DNA of 64,000 bases from Austropuccinia psidii (Eukaryota > Basidiomycota > Pucciniomycetes > Pucciniales > Sphaerophragmiaceae). This document shows positions 11,327 through 24,436 of this stretch, piece after piece. Position 1 is the stretch's first letter. The number at the start of each line of letters is the position of its first letter. The stretch lies in contig JALGQZ010000005.1 in NCBI GenBank assembly GCA_023105745.1, positions 1,488,001 to 1,552,000 of the forward strand, given 5' to 3'. The position numbers were made by a program, and so were the translations under genes. Below the pieces are notes generated by a model. It searched no databases. It saw only the letters and a program-made list of their open reading frames with translations, and was not told the DNA's origin.

Positions 11327-14300
11327 TTCCCTCCCACCAAAGAATGAAATTTTACTACAATTTTATCAATGGTATCAAGAAGAAAAAGGTCCCAAAGGTG
11401 GTAATGTCCACTGTCCAACCTCTTTACATTATTCAGATCAAGTAATTTAAAGCACCTTTATAGAAATATTCAGGCTTGTGGCCTTCTTTCATGTCTAAAT
11501 CATTTTAAGAATTTATCTGAGTCAGGTATTTCTGATTATGCCAGCCATTAATCTTCATGTACTGTATTTCTATATCTGACAAGATATTCTCTTTTATTTT
11601 TATCCCTAAGTCTACATTCTTTAATGAAATTCTCTATATTTTTGTCTTCACTCTGTTCCACTGGTGGTACAGTAAAAGGAGTTGGGTTTCTTAAAGTAAA
11701 AAATTCTTTTTTGTGTTGTTGATAAGGTTTTATCAAGCTGACTGGAAAGGTGAGGTGTTTATTTTCTAATTCACCACTCAATTCCACTTGAACTGCATTT
11801 TTCCCATGTAAGGCAAAAATAACAAAATGTCCTGCATAGGAATCTTTAAGTTTCTTTGGGCCTTTTTATAATTAAAATTCAAGGTTGAAAGTACAAATAG
11901 GTCCCCTACTTTGAAGTCTGGTACTTTGTGACTCTTTTCCCACTTCTGTTTTGAATAGTCAAAAGCATCATTCATACTCTTTTTTGCATGATGTTTCACT
12001 TTATTACGCATAATCTTGAATCTGGAAGCTGTAGGATGAATTTCAATCAATTCCTTCCTCAGTGTGTCTGCTGGGAGTCTTGGATTTTATCCTCTTGATA
12101 ACATAGCAGGAATTTGGCCTGTAGAAGAGTAGACTGATGTCTTATATGCCAGTTCAAATTCAGGTATTAGAGTGCACCAGTCATGGGTAAAGCCATCTGA
12201 GTCTTTGAGTTCTAACCCATAAGCACAGAATCTCCTGACCATGTCCTCTAAAATTTTAATCATTCTTTATGCTAGTCCATCTGTTGAGGGTGATATGCGA
12301 TTTAGAATGATAACTTAGTCCCAAAAAATCTGTGAAGATTGGTCCAAAGTGCAGATGTGAACTTGGGGTCTCTGTCACCTATGATATTCTTAAATGATCC
12401 TGTATGAGAAATAACTACACTCCATAGAAGAAGAGCTGTATCCATAGCAGTGTGATCTTTATTAAATTGTCAAAATATGGGAGTCTTGCTATATCTGTCT
12501 AGAATGACTAAACAAGCATTATGACTTTTGTTACCACTTGGAGGAAGTGCTATGACCCAATCCATATGAACAGCTTCCCAAGGGTATTTTGGTTCTTGAA
12601 TATGAACTATCAGTCCAAATTTTTTGCCTGTACTCCTGTTTGATTTTTGGCATCTGTCACAGGTATGGCAAATTTCAATGGTTTCTTTTCTCCAAGATGG
12701 CCAACATGCACAGTTGTTCACTTTTTCAAGTTTTTGGTCTTCTGACAGTTGTTTAGAGTAGATGCTATCATGGCATTCATGAAGAATGGTATTTATAAGC
12801 AATCTGCTACACAATGTCATTACACAAGAATGTGTTGTTCTGTGGTAAATTATTCCATAAAACAAGTGAAACCTTCCTTCAGAATAGGAATTCTTCCAAA
12901 CCTCATCCAGTGAATTGACTAAAGATGTATCTTTGCAGTCTTTATCTAACAAGGAATTCAAGATATGGCAATTACTTCCTTGCTTATAAGATTTTCTGAC
13001 CTCTTCAAATAATTCAGTCCCAATATCAGGTATGTTAATCCCTTTAATTGGAATCTATGTTTCTGCTTCCAAAGGTACATAAGCTGGGTTATCAGAAGTA
13101 TTGGCTAGTGCTCACCTGCTAAGTCCATCAGCATTCTTGTGAATATTTCCTGCCTTATGGACTATAGTCAGGTTACCTCTATATTCTTGAATGAATTTTT
13201 GCCATCTCAACATATGTCTGTTGGGAGGTTTCATGTTAATAGTTGATTTCACGGCATTACAGTCAGTTATGACTTCAAAAACACTTCCATCAATATAATA
13301 GTGTAATTTCTCCAGTTCCAATACCAAACATAAGCACTCCATCTGGCTTGCACCATATCTGGCTTCTGTTGGTTTGATTTGTCTTGAGATGTAACAAAAT
13401 GGTCCCTCTGTAGGTTTGCCATCAAAAATTTGGACCTGATGTAGGGCTGCCCCTAATCCTTCTCCACATGAATCAATGTACAATTTAAATGGTATATTCC
13501 AGTCAGGCATGAGGAGTAAAGGTGCTTCTGTAAGAGCTTTCCTTATCTTCTCATAAGGCTTAATCCTTTCCTGTTTCATCTCAAATACTGTCTGTTGATG
13601 ACATATTCTATAGGTTTATTTGGCTAGAATTGCAAAGTCCTTCAGGCATTTACTGTAATAGCTGGCAAAGCCAGGAAAATACATAATTTCTTTCTTTTTC
13701 CGGGGTATTGGCTTAAGTAAAACTACTTCCACTTTATTTTTGTCAACACCCAAGCTTAAAACAGAAACAATATTTCCTCAAGATTTAAGTTCTTCAAAGG
13801 CAAAGTTACATTTCTTGAGTGAGATCTTCATATTCACCCCTGTAGCTTTGCCAAGTACTCTTGCAAGTATTAAAAGGTGCAAAGACCATGAGTCAGATCA
13901 TATGATAATATCATCAATATAAATGACACACCATCCTTCAGATAATGATGTAGTGAAGATGGTATTCATCATTCTTTGCTAATGAGATGGTGCTTTTTTA
14001 ATACCAAATGGCATTCTAAGATACTCATAAATACCACAGTGAGTGACAATTATAAGTAATTTCTCCATTATGGGAATCAAAACATTTTGATGAAAACCTT
14101 TCAATGCATCCATGGATATTTTATACTTTGCTTTAGACAATTGAGTCAAGGTTTATTGAGTTCTAGGAATTGTATACCTATCTGGAACTGTGTAGGTATT
14201 CAATGCTAGAAAATCTCCAACCATCCTTGATTTATTATCATTTCGCCAAGCAGTAATAACAGGTGTTTTCACTTCAACTTCTTCCTTATGGGCTACTTTC

Positions 14301-15382
14301 CTTAGTATACCAAGTTGGATCAACTATTGGATATATTTCTCCATGGCTTCTCTAGCTCTGGGACTGGATGGATAAGCTGGTCTTCTAAGTACTGGAGGGT
14401 ATGGTCTGTCAATATTAATAGTAATATCAACTTCATGCCCTTTAATAGCGCCTAATGGTTCCTTATCAGAATTAAAGGCATTAATATATGTGTATAATAC
14501 ATCAATAAGATCATGCCTCATTTTGGGTGATAATGAGGGATTAATTTGTGCTTCAGCAAGTTGATTAGCCTCAAATTCTTCTTTATGAGTATCTTTAACA
14601 TAAGATATTATAGGTATTTTCTTTGGCATATTGGAAGAAGCAAACTTTTGTCTTTTATTTTCTCCATTTGTGAAATATCTGTCTTTATGGTTATTGATGT
14701 CAATACCATGAATATTCAAGTAATCATTTCCAAGAATGATGTGCTGAGATGTGCAATTGTCCATTACTACTATCTCTGACTTCATTCTTACACTTCCTGC
14801 TAGATGTGGAAATACAAGATTAGTGTCCAATATGCCCAAAGGGTACATATTATCACTGGAACTACTAAATTGTACACCCTCTATTGGTAATAGATGGTTC
14901 TTCCAACCAGGGAGTATGGTGTGAACATAATTTTTGCCTACACAAGTACAAAATTCCCCTGTATCCAAGTTTACTCTGGCTTCAATATCATTTATCAGGA
15001 TTGATTTAATACAAGATTCTCCAGCAGTGTATCCTTTACCTCTAGCAGGTTTGGTTTTACACATTCTGGCATCCTGGATATTGATCAGGTTATGACAATC
15101 CTCACTGTACTGTGGAAAGTGAGGATGGACTTCTGTGACCTCAAAGAAAGTTGTGATGTTTTCAATGGGATAGTCTTCTACTGGTGTATCCTCAGATACT
15201 GCATAATCTAGGTAAGATTCCTCCTTCTCTTCAGTACACTGAACCTCTTCAATTACTTGAGCTTCATTAATTTTTGTCTTCTTGGTGCAAGTGTTGGCTA
15301 AATGTGAGGTGCTTCCACATTTATGATGCTTCAAGACAGGTCTTTCAGGCCTCTTATCTTCTGTGGAAGGTTTAGAGACCAT
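11327..15382 (-). pseudogene. Pol of the B element: protease, RT, RNase H, integrase, chromodomain-like tail
   Basis: Minus strand. A 352-codon frame (15382-14324) has VNLDTGEFCTCVG, a DTG protease motif, and ends in the start of RT. The RT region (about 14320-13750) is split by stops but shows MPFGIKKAPS and YIDDII. RNase H is open at 13579-13112, ending HKNADGLSR. The integrase frame (12961-12470) has the zinc-binding pattern HECHDS .. CHTCDRCQK and the catalytic start MDWVIALPPSG; an Asp segment GDRDPKFTSALW follows at about 12390-12340. The last open piece (11787-11548) contains IENFIKECRLRDKNKREYLVRYR, which is chromodomain-like. Order PR-RT-RH-IN identifies Ty3/gypsy. At least six frame breaks make it non-functional. 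Confidence 0.88.
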
Positions 15383-15388
15383 TGTAGA

Positions 15389-17190
15389 TTACATAGGGAT
15401 CCTAGTCCAGCTCTTACCAACTCTTGTCCTAGTAATGATATCTTCCATGGCATTTATGTAGTCTTCTTTTGAGCAGGGCTTTACAAATCTACACTTAATA
15501 GCATGTTCTAGTTCTCCTCCACATTTTCTTAATATCTTCATATTAATCATATAGTCAGACATATCTGGGTGTAAGGCAGATAATCTGTCTTTCTGTTTGA
15601 GGAGCCAAGTAAGTGGTTTATGCTTTTCTGAGTTAAAAATTGCACTTTCAAAAGCATTTTCCATTTTCAATATCCAAGAAGTTTTAGCCTATTTGGTGAT
15701 TATTTCATATTTCCACTAAGGCAAATCATGTTTACCATGATCTTTACTCATTTTGTAATACCATTTCTTTGCAGTTCTGCTAAAAAAAGAGTGTACCTTG
15801 CCCACTATAATTTCATCAGGTATGTGAAAATCCTCTTGCAACATATCAATTGTTCTGATGAACTCAATATGATTGTGCTCTCCTTCACCAGAGAATTTCG
15901 GCCATTCTTTCAGTTTGGGAATATATTTTGCACAGATAGGATTTTCTCCAAAAAGGGGGTCAAACTTCCTTTTACAGAAAGTTTCTCTTCAGTCAAAGGT
16001 TTATAATGCCTTGGCATATGTGGTTCATAATTCTTATGAATTTGCTCCACATTTGCGATTATTTCATTCTTAAATTTCTGCCTCTCACTGTCACTTTATT
16101 GCGATATCTGTGCCAAATGGATTGGTATTATTCATTATTTCCAAAACCTGACTTCTCATAATTTAAAGTTGTTCATTGATGTTTGAAATAGAAATGTCTG
16201 CTATTTCATCCTCTTGAACTTGAAATGTGCTTTAAAATCTGTCACATGTATTGTTAATTGAATCAAGTCTGGCATTTGTCAACTCATACCACTCAGTAGA
16301 AGCTTTGTCATTTCTTTTCAATCCACTTATATCTGATGTTATTTTATTTAACTTTGCATCAAATTTACCAAGTCCTACATCAATACTAGATTTAACAAAT
16401 TTTATTTCTTTTATCATTTGCATGGAAAGGTCCTTTTCATCCTTTCCTGCTCTTTGGATGTGAATTCCATGAGAGTTCTAGCCATATTGAAGACCCTGTC
16501 CATGGCTGAAGGCTCCAATTTGGGGATCCTGTACCCCTGGGGTAAGGTGTGGGCCAATTGGCTTTGCTTTTTCCCTTTCCTGATAGCTCTTGGGACCTTC
16601 CTGCTTCTTCTGAGGTCCTTTGGTTTGTCTTTGGACACCTATGGAGCTGGTATGGAGCTGGTAGACCCACTGGGCCTTCTTTCTCCAAAGCTGGAGTCAT
16701 TTCCAGTTCCTTCTTCTGGTCTATGGATAAAAGACTTTGATTTTTCAGCCAGTTATTTATCTTTTTGAGCTTGTCTTTGCAAGAAAATGGGCTCCATCCT
16801 CCTAAGAGTTCTATGGTCTTCTCCTTACCCAGAAAGCTCTTGATGTGTAAGTAGGAGTTCATGGCCCGCTGTCAAAGGCTTGGGCATATTTACCACCTCT
16901 CCTCTTTGTCTGCTCTGTACCAATTCTTGTATTGGAATTGATAAATTTCTATTTCTTCCACTGTAAAATGATTCAGCCCTAGAAATACTATCATGAATCA
17001 GTTCAGACTCAGTGTTCACATCAAATCTTGTGGGTGCAGACCTTGGGGAATGGGGGGCAACTCTGGCATCCTCCAGATGTGTCTTTCTTGAGGAAGACTT
17101 GCCACTTTTGGACTTAGTGTTTCCTCTGCTTTGTCCACATCAATCTGGTTGGACTGAATACTTTCTTCCATTTCTTGTATGCACTATTTT
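15389..17190 (-). pseudogene. Gag of the B element, decayed
   Basis: Minus strand, scattered over frames 17019-16825, 16862-16437, 16638-16414, 16423-16232 and 15670-15389. The piece GYRIPKLEPSAMDRVFNMA (about 16540-16480) matches the Gag of element 1. A coiled-coil-like stretch (16423-16232) and a capsid-like end (15670-15389, LTWLLKQKDRLSALHPDMSD) follow in the same order as in element 1. Stops and frameshifts lie between them. Confidence 0.75.
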
Positions 17191-17744
17191 ACGTCAATTT
17201 AAGAGAAAAAATTAAGAATAAAGTCAAAAATACACACCTTTTGGTGGTTGTTTACCTTTTTCTGTTTGAAACAAAGTGCCTCTTTTATATATTTGAACTT
17301 AAGTACTGTCTTCAGATTTTGGACTGGTAATATATCTTTTACTGAGTCTGTTACCAGCTGCAAATTATTTGATTAAAGACACCAAAAAACCTAAAAAACA
17401 AAATTTATTTTTTATACTTAAAAGATTTTTCAAAAGATTTTTTATAAGTTTTTATTATTATTTTTTATTTAAAAAAGTATTCTTCTTTAAAAAAAATAAA
17501 AATGTAAGATTTTGATTTAAAATGAGTTCATAGTAACTCAAAGAATAATTTCATAAGTTTTTGGATGTGAAAAAGCCACATGTAAAACAATATAAACTTA
17601 AACCAAATTCCTCAATGAAAAAATTTTAAAGACAATTTCAAAAACAAAAAAGGATTTTAATTTTAAATTGAAAGAAAAAAATAATTAAATTAATATACTT
17701 CAGAGCTTAAAAATATATTAATTTAGGGTACAAGGTTCAAAAAA

Positions 17745-17762
17745 CACATCCAGGCCCCCAAA
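17745..17762 (-). other. Primer-binding-site candidate of the B element
   Basis: Minus strand reads TTTGGGGGCCTGGATGTG immediately inside the 5' LTR, after two T residues. The core TGGGGGCC is shared with element 1 and with the LTR-C element. The complementary tRNA 3' end would read GGCCCCCA; the tRNA was not identified. Confidence 0.6.
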
Positions 17763-20700
17763 TGTAAGATGTGTCTATGAAACCATTGATAATATTACTA
17801 TTAATCAACATTACTATGACTGTTATTATGAAATATAATAATAAAAAATTATTATAACCACAATTAAAAAATTAACTATTTAATTATTTCTTTTAATTGT
17901 TATACACTACAAGTGGTTATAACAGTAAGCAGTAATTTTCCACAAGAATCAATGAAAAGAAGTATTTAATAAGAAAACTTCTTTATTAAAATAATAAAAT
18001 TATTTTAATATATAATTATCTTTTGCAAGAATAATTATGAATAATTCTTGAAGAAAACAATTACTAGAGAAAAACTTTAAGAATCAAGACAAAACACTCA
18101 CTAATACTACAAAGAGCTTAAAAAAAAGTGATAGTAGAGAAATTTCATGAATAATTGTGGATTTAATGGATCAAAATTGATTTATTTGAGCCTTAGAGGT
18201 AGTTTCATATACCCAAAAGACCACAAATAACAAAATAAGATATAAATATAAATAAAAGAAATTTATTTATATTATAAAAATAAGAATTGAAATATAAATA
18301 CAAATTTATATACAAAAATGAAAGTTTATTTATAATATAAAATAAAAATCATATTAAATTTGAAAATTGTAAAAATGCATTTTTACTTGAAAAAATTAAG
18401 TAAAAATGAATTTTTAATAAAATTAATGAAATTAAAATATTTTTTGTAAAACGTTACGTAAAATATCTTATAGCTTTTTATCCAATAAATAAACTTAAGA
18501 AAATTACTTCACCATTGGATTCCTCATAAAAAATAAGGTGGGGTCATCTCTGGGTAAAATTTCTGTAATTCAACTCTAAATAAGCTTAAATTAGGTTTTT
18601 AGTATTTTCTGTACAAAAATTGAAAATCCTCAAAACCTTAATTTAATTCACACCACATGTGGTGTTAACCATCAATTTTTGTGTTAAAATTGTGGTGTTG
18701 TGTGTAGTTTAGAAGCTATGAGGAATTGAAGTATGTTCAATTGAAATGTCAAAATGTGCATGTGTATCACATAAGTGAACTTTAATTTACATATGAGGTA
18801 TCAATTATTACAGTTGTGTACTGTAAAACTCAATTGAATTGTATGTGTAAATTTTAAGTGTATTACATGATGAGGAATTAAAGAAAGAATGAATTGGAAA
18901 GATTAATTCTGGGGGGGAAAGGTACTCTAGCTCCAAGGGGGAGCCAGAACCCCAAAATCCTTGCTGACAGGCGTGGGATGTCAAATTTCATGCAAAGGTT
19001 CCTCACTTTTGGCCTGGAATTGAGTCAAAGGGTCTGTGACTCAATTGATGATGAGGTTTTGATACCAACCAGGACAGTTTTAAATGTTGCGAAGAGGGTC
19101 AAACTACCCTTAAGTTAAATGTTTTTAGTAAAAACAGTTTTGACTGGTTTTTTATATCTCTTACACACATTCTTATTTGTTTTTAAGGCTCTAGACCAGG
19201 TATTACTATAGTAATGGCTGATTTTAGGGTGTAAAATGGCTAAAACCAGCCCTTCTTGGTCTAAACCAGGGTTCAATGATGCCATACTTGGATTTTCTGT
19301 TTTCAGAGTGTTTTCTACGACTGACAAGAGTAAATCTCACTCTTGGAGTGATAAAATTGATGGCTATAAAAGAATGTCTTCTTTGCCCCCCTTTTCTCTT
19401 CATGTTAGAATCTTTTCCTTTTATAATTAGTTTAAACACTGTTAAACCAATCAATAAAATATTACAACCACCCTTTTTAAATGATTTTAAACCTTCTAAC
19501 CACGTGAAAAAATTATTTTAATCATTTTTTGTAACTCTTATAATCATTTTTACCCCTTGAAACACCACATAAGTGAATTAAAGCATCTTTCATCACTGTT
19601 AGCTTTGTCACTTTGTTTCCAAATTCACTCTGGTCAATTTCAGGCGTGCTTTCACTTTAAATCTCTTTTTAAAGAATTTTCTCTTTAATTAACTGCTTTC
19701 ATGTCTTTTCTCAATTAAATCCAATTGAAATCTCTCTTGAAGAAATTCCTTTTTTAGCCTTGAATATCTCTTGTAGAGTATTTTTGGATAAATTTTTATT
19801 GTTGGTAAAACAACAAATCTTTATAATATTATTGCTTTATACTTTTAAAGTTAAAAACAATAGAATTGGTGTGTTTTCTCTTAAAATAGTACTATTTCAT
19901 ACTACTTTTTAATTATATTTTACCTTATACAAATTTTGAGGACAGGAAAAGTACCTGATTTTTAATCAAAGTTTCATATACACACCTTACAATTTATAGC
20001 AGTATTACAAAAATATATAGTTGATTTCTATGATTTAACGTCTTTCTGATTGATTCTGAAAGAATGAAACACTTAAGAAAAGATTAACTAATACTTACTT
20101 GTTGGTAATAATGGTATATTTGAATAATGTGATGATTTGGAAAAAACAGCAAGAGGAGGCCTCTTTGAAGTCTAAGACAGCTTGCACAGGGGGGCCGTGA
20201 GGAAGAATGAAAAACAAATGAGTGAGAAAACAGTAATATTTTTTGGATTAATTATTGCATCATCTGTTGTCATGTAAGATTATCATAATTACTTAATTGA
20301 TCATTTTACGTGACTACCAACCCAAATATGGTTGATAATAAAAGGAATAACAACTTTAAATCTTCTTTTAATGAAGAAGAAACATTAGTTTCTCAAAGTT
20401 ATCAATTTTATTGGAAATTTTGTCCCAGGTTGTATTTTCTGTGAATTTTTGAAGATTCAGTATTTCACATAGAATTATCAAAAATGGACTGTAAGTAAAA
20501 CTTTGAATTTTACTTATAAAAGTATGATTCTCTGTGGTTTTTGTATTAATTATACTGTTCCTAATTGTTCATGAAGGTTTCAGAAAGGTCTGTTAAGAAT
20601 TGTCTTTTTAATGAATTTTTGAAGTTTTTACCCAATTTCTATGAAGAATTGCAAATAATACTATATTGCTGGTTGCTATGAGGTAAATCAATGGACACTA

Positions 20701-21479
20701 GTCCAAAAAGGGTTTGAATTACCCTTTTAGGGTTTATCCATGGAAAATTGTTAAGAATTGACATGGTTAGAGGAGTCTAAGTTGCTCTTTACCTCCTTGT
20801 CACAACAAAAAAGCAGCTCATTTGCTATTTTCTAATGATTTAATGGAATTTTAACTTGGTAACTAAGTTCCCAAAAGGTTTTAGTACACTAATTGGGCCA
20901 AGATCAGCCATGGACCCAAGCGTTAGAGCTGTTCACGCCTCAGAGGCTTCAGAAGTTGGGTAACATGACTCTTATTGATGTCTTTTGTCCCCCTTGACTA
21001 TTTTCATGTCAAAAATGGAAATTCAGGCTTAAAGACTGATATCCACTATGGGTGTACAAAACGTGGATTTAAGAATACCATGATATTAAGTGCCACAAAC
21101 ATGCATAACGCTATTCTTCATGTATATGTAATATGGAATTTCTCACATTCCCATTATTTTTGCATGAAATTGAGAAAAACAAACATTTTCACAATTCTTT
21201 TATGTGGTATTGAAGTATTTTCCATATTACCACCTCTTATACTTATTTTAAGCTTATTCACTCTATCGACTTACCCTAGGTGAATTTTTGTGTATAATCC
21301 AAATCCTGTCTTAAATCCATGGATTTACTTACTCACAAAACATTTATTCATCTTTTCTGAAATAAAACATTATTAATTTTGAATATATGCATGACTTATG
21401 GGTTATGCATAGTTCAAACTTTATTTTTAATGATATTTGTGGCCTATTTGGGTATGTAAAATATACCTCAAGGCTCACA
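17763..21479 (-). mobile_element. LTR-B copy 2, 5' LTR of the B element (split by LTR-D)
   Basis: Plus strand starts TGTAAGATGTGTCTATG and ends AAGGCTCACA. About 1.9 kb without the nested LTR-D. It closely resembles copy 1, as expected for the two ends of one insertion. Confidence 0.88.
18185..19991 (+). mobile_element. LTR-D copy 3, solo LTR nested in LTR-B
   Basis: Runs from TTTGAGCCTTAGAGG (first bases mutated) to CACACCTTACA. Flanked by the perfect 5-bp duplication ATTTA (18180-18184 and 19992-19996). It sits at a different place in LTR-B from copy 2, so the two were separate events. The 74-codon frame is at 18894-19118 and the palindrome ACACCACATGTGGTGT at 18650-18665. Confidence 0.92.
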
Positions 21480-21484
21480 CAGGC

Positions 21485-24431
21485 TGTGAGCCTGTGAGGG
21501 ATGTATAACATACCCATAAGGCCACAAATAACTTTATACACAGTTAAAATCGTCTTCAACAGACTTTTTAATTGAATTTAAAATAAAAAATAACAAAAAA
21601 GAAGTATATCTTTTTTTTGGATAAACAAAGTTATAAATATTATGTCATTTTTGGTGTCACAGGGGCTCTTCAAAGCAAAGAGGGCCTGGCACTCAGTAAA
21701 CTGGGACTCACTTATGGAGGTCTCAAAGATATGGTAAGAAGGGATTGAATACACTTAAGAGTGTAAGGAATGAATTACTATAATAAAAAATATGAGAAAG
21801 AAGCAACAAAGAAATAAGAGTAAGAAAAAGAAGAGCCAACCACAAACAAGTCCAAGTCCACTGTTTCAACCTGTCAGAATGGAAAGAGAAGGGTTAATAA
21901 GGATATGGCCAACCAACTCATACTGTACAGGTGAAGAGAGAAATGCAAAGACTAAATTAAAATTAAATAATTATAATACCCAAATATAAGGATAAGAATA
22001 ATTATGAAATAATAAATAAACTAAATTGATTAACTGGGGAAAAGTCCCCAGGGGGGAGAAAGAGGGGCTGGTATATGTGAGAAACACCAGCCCTGGTCCA
22101 GAGGAAGAATTTTCATGAGAGGATTGAATTATTGAATTGAGTCTGGCCAATACAGGTCCTGTACAGCTGTAGAGGATCTGTACAAGAGGTGTGGTGAAGT
22201 TTAGTGATCATACAGTTTCATAATGGTGTATCCAAAGTGTATTGGGTGAATCCAACCTCTACAGATGTTGACAGGCTGTGTTGAGGTACCAAGCTGTATG
22301 TGTGTTTCAGCAAGGAAAATTGCTGGAACTGAATTCTGATGCAGATAGTGGATCTGCTGATTTGAGGTTTTTGAGTGGGTGTATTAATGAATACCCTTAC
22401 CCCTGGTGAGTGGTTGTTACATTCGGATTCTACACCAAAAATAACCTAGGGTACATCCATAAGGTGTTATACCCCAAAACACTTATTTCTTATGTTATTA
22501 GAAGATTTATGAATCTCACAGTACTAATGTAACTTTTTTAACATTTTTTTTAAATTGTTAACTTTAAGCTTAAATAAGCTTAAATTTAAAGTTGCAAAAG
22601 GTTTATGCAAACTTACCAAAATTTTAGTTAAAATTGAGGTGTTGTGTATATTCACTGAATTGGCTAAGAATTTGCCATGCAGAATAAAAATCCTGCGTGA
22701 GCTCAATTTAAAAGGGTTTAAGGCCATAGTATGGCTTTAAATAAATAAAAGGACAAAATCCACGCAAAAAGGTGGGACAAAGGAAAAAGACCAAATAGAG
22801 CTGGGGTACCCAACTTTTTGGATCTGCAAGGATTCAATTAAGGTTGTCCGCCTGTATTGAAGTATTTTCAACCTTATTTAAGCTCTAAGATTCGACTTTG
22901 ATCCAACATTAAAGTTTAAACTTGTTTTATCCCAAATTAGACAGGAATTTCAAGCTGCCAGAGGGTAAATCCCAATATGCAGGCTTGAATTCAAGGTTTT
23001 AAGAACTCTCAAAGCTTAATTAAGCTTAAAAAGCTTAAATAAGCTTAAAACGTTAAGGTTACAAGCATTAAAACCTTATCAAAACTTAAGGTTTAGTGTG
23101 TATTGCTATTTTACGTGGAAAAATAGCAATAACTTCAAAAATTCATTAAAAATCTAATTCTCAATGGATTTGCTTGAAAATTTCACACAGCTTAAAATTA
23201 AATATTATATACATATAAATCAAACTTTAAGTATATTTTATAAATAAATTTCCTGGGTAATTAGCCTGGAAATTTACTCTTTTAATTAAAGATCAAAGAA
23301 AATTATAATTTCTTTAAAAATTAATTAAAATATGAGTTTAAGAGATTTCTGCTTGAAACTCTATTTTGAAGTTGTTCATGTGATGAACTTGAATATAAAT
23401 AAGTTTATTTATAGTAAAAACTTAAAATAATTAGTTTAAATGAAGATTAAAGCTACATGGAGTTAAGAATAACCTTGTTAACTTTAAATTGGAATTAAAA
23501 TTAAGTTACCTTAAGTTAAGAGCTTTAGTTTTAAGCATGGCTTTTCAGTTTTGACCTGAGCACGCCCTCTATATCCATTATGAATCATGAGAGCTGCTCT
23601 GAAGACATAAAAAGAGTCTTTTCATCACTGTTTTTGTCCATCAATTTTATTATCAATCCAATCATATTAGAAATTTAAACAGGTAAAGTTTTATTAAATA
23701 TAAAATCTTATTATTAAAGCAATTCTTAAGCTATTTTATTCTTTATTAATTGAAATTAAAGAATTGGAATCATAGAATTTAGATTATTGTTGTAATCACC
23801 AATAATATATTTTATCATATAAAATTAAATCAGCTTAAATATCTGTTAAAATCCACAAATTCCTCTTAAAAACTCTTCAATCTTAATTTTTATTATAAAA
23901 AGTTGTTTTATCCTTAAAATTATTGATTTTTGGCATTTGTTTAACTTATAATTATTATTTAATATAATAACTGTTGTTGTTTGACTTTTTGTATTAAATA
24001 AATATTATAAGTAAGTTTTCTCTAAAGCTCTATATTTTTTTTATCTAGTATTAGTTTTTTGTATATAGAATTTTTATTCTATAAGAATTACTTCTGCACA
24101 GTGTGTGTTTAATTCTCTTATAAATAATATTTATATTATTTATCAGTGGTTAATATTCATATTTTCCACGTGTAACTGTCTCATTAAGAGCTTTACACTT
24201 CTTATTGTTATAACTGTCAGTGACTTTAACAATAATAGAATAATTATTATTTTATATTATTATATTCTTTTTATAATAATAATTAAAGTTATTTTCTTAT
24301 AATTATTGTTTAATAATCATATTTAAATTTGTGGTTATAATATTTTGTTATATTATATATTTCTACTGAGGACAGTCATAGTACTCTTGATTTTGCTACT
24401 ATTATCAAGAGTTTCATAGACAAACCTTACA
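21485..24431. mobile_element. LTR-like element E, interrupted by a family-A solo LTR
   Basis: Begins TGTGAGCCTGTGAGG and ends AAACCTTACA, LTR-type ends. It lies directly after the right CAGGC of the B element and is followed by a third CAGGC (24432-24436). Removing the nested LTR leaves about 2.2 kb of AT-rich DNA with no coding sequence that I recognise. Its first 40 bp recur at 28567-28607. It may be a solo LTR of a family related to B, since its start resembles the minus-strand start of LTR-B. Confidence 0.65.
21655..22421 (-). mobile_element. Solo LTR of the gypsy family A, nested in E
   Basis: Plus strand TGTCACAGGGGCTCTTC to GGTTGTTACA, 767 bp, near-identical over long stretches to the LTR at 41311-42073. 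The flanks TTTGG and TTCGG form a target duplication with one mismatch. No internal sequence is attached. Several promoter-like polypurine and TGTACAGG words are present but nothing specific can be assigned. Confidence 0.85.
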
Positions 24432-24436
24432 CAGGC

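Larger units (their letters stand above)
7602..21479 (-). mobile_element. Complete Ty3/gypsy-type LTR retrotransposon, family B
   Basis: Two LTRs of the same family (7602-11326 and 17763-21479) enclose decayed gag and pol on the minus strand. A perfect 5-bp target duplication CAGGC flanks it (7597-7601 and 21480-21484). A purine-rich tract, GGTGGGAGGGAA on the minus strand, abuts the 3' LTR at about 11327-11338, and TTTGGGGGCC abuts the 5' LTR. Subtracting the two nested LTR-D copies leaves about 10.3 kb. The reading frames are broken, so the element is inactive. Confidence 0.9.

Noticed and set aside
20975..21283. A 102-codon plus-strand frame in LTR-B
   Set aside because: Corresponding frames in the other LTR-B copies are shortened or shifted, and no motif is present.
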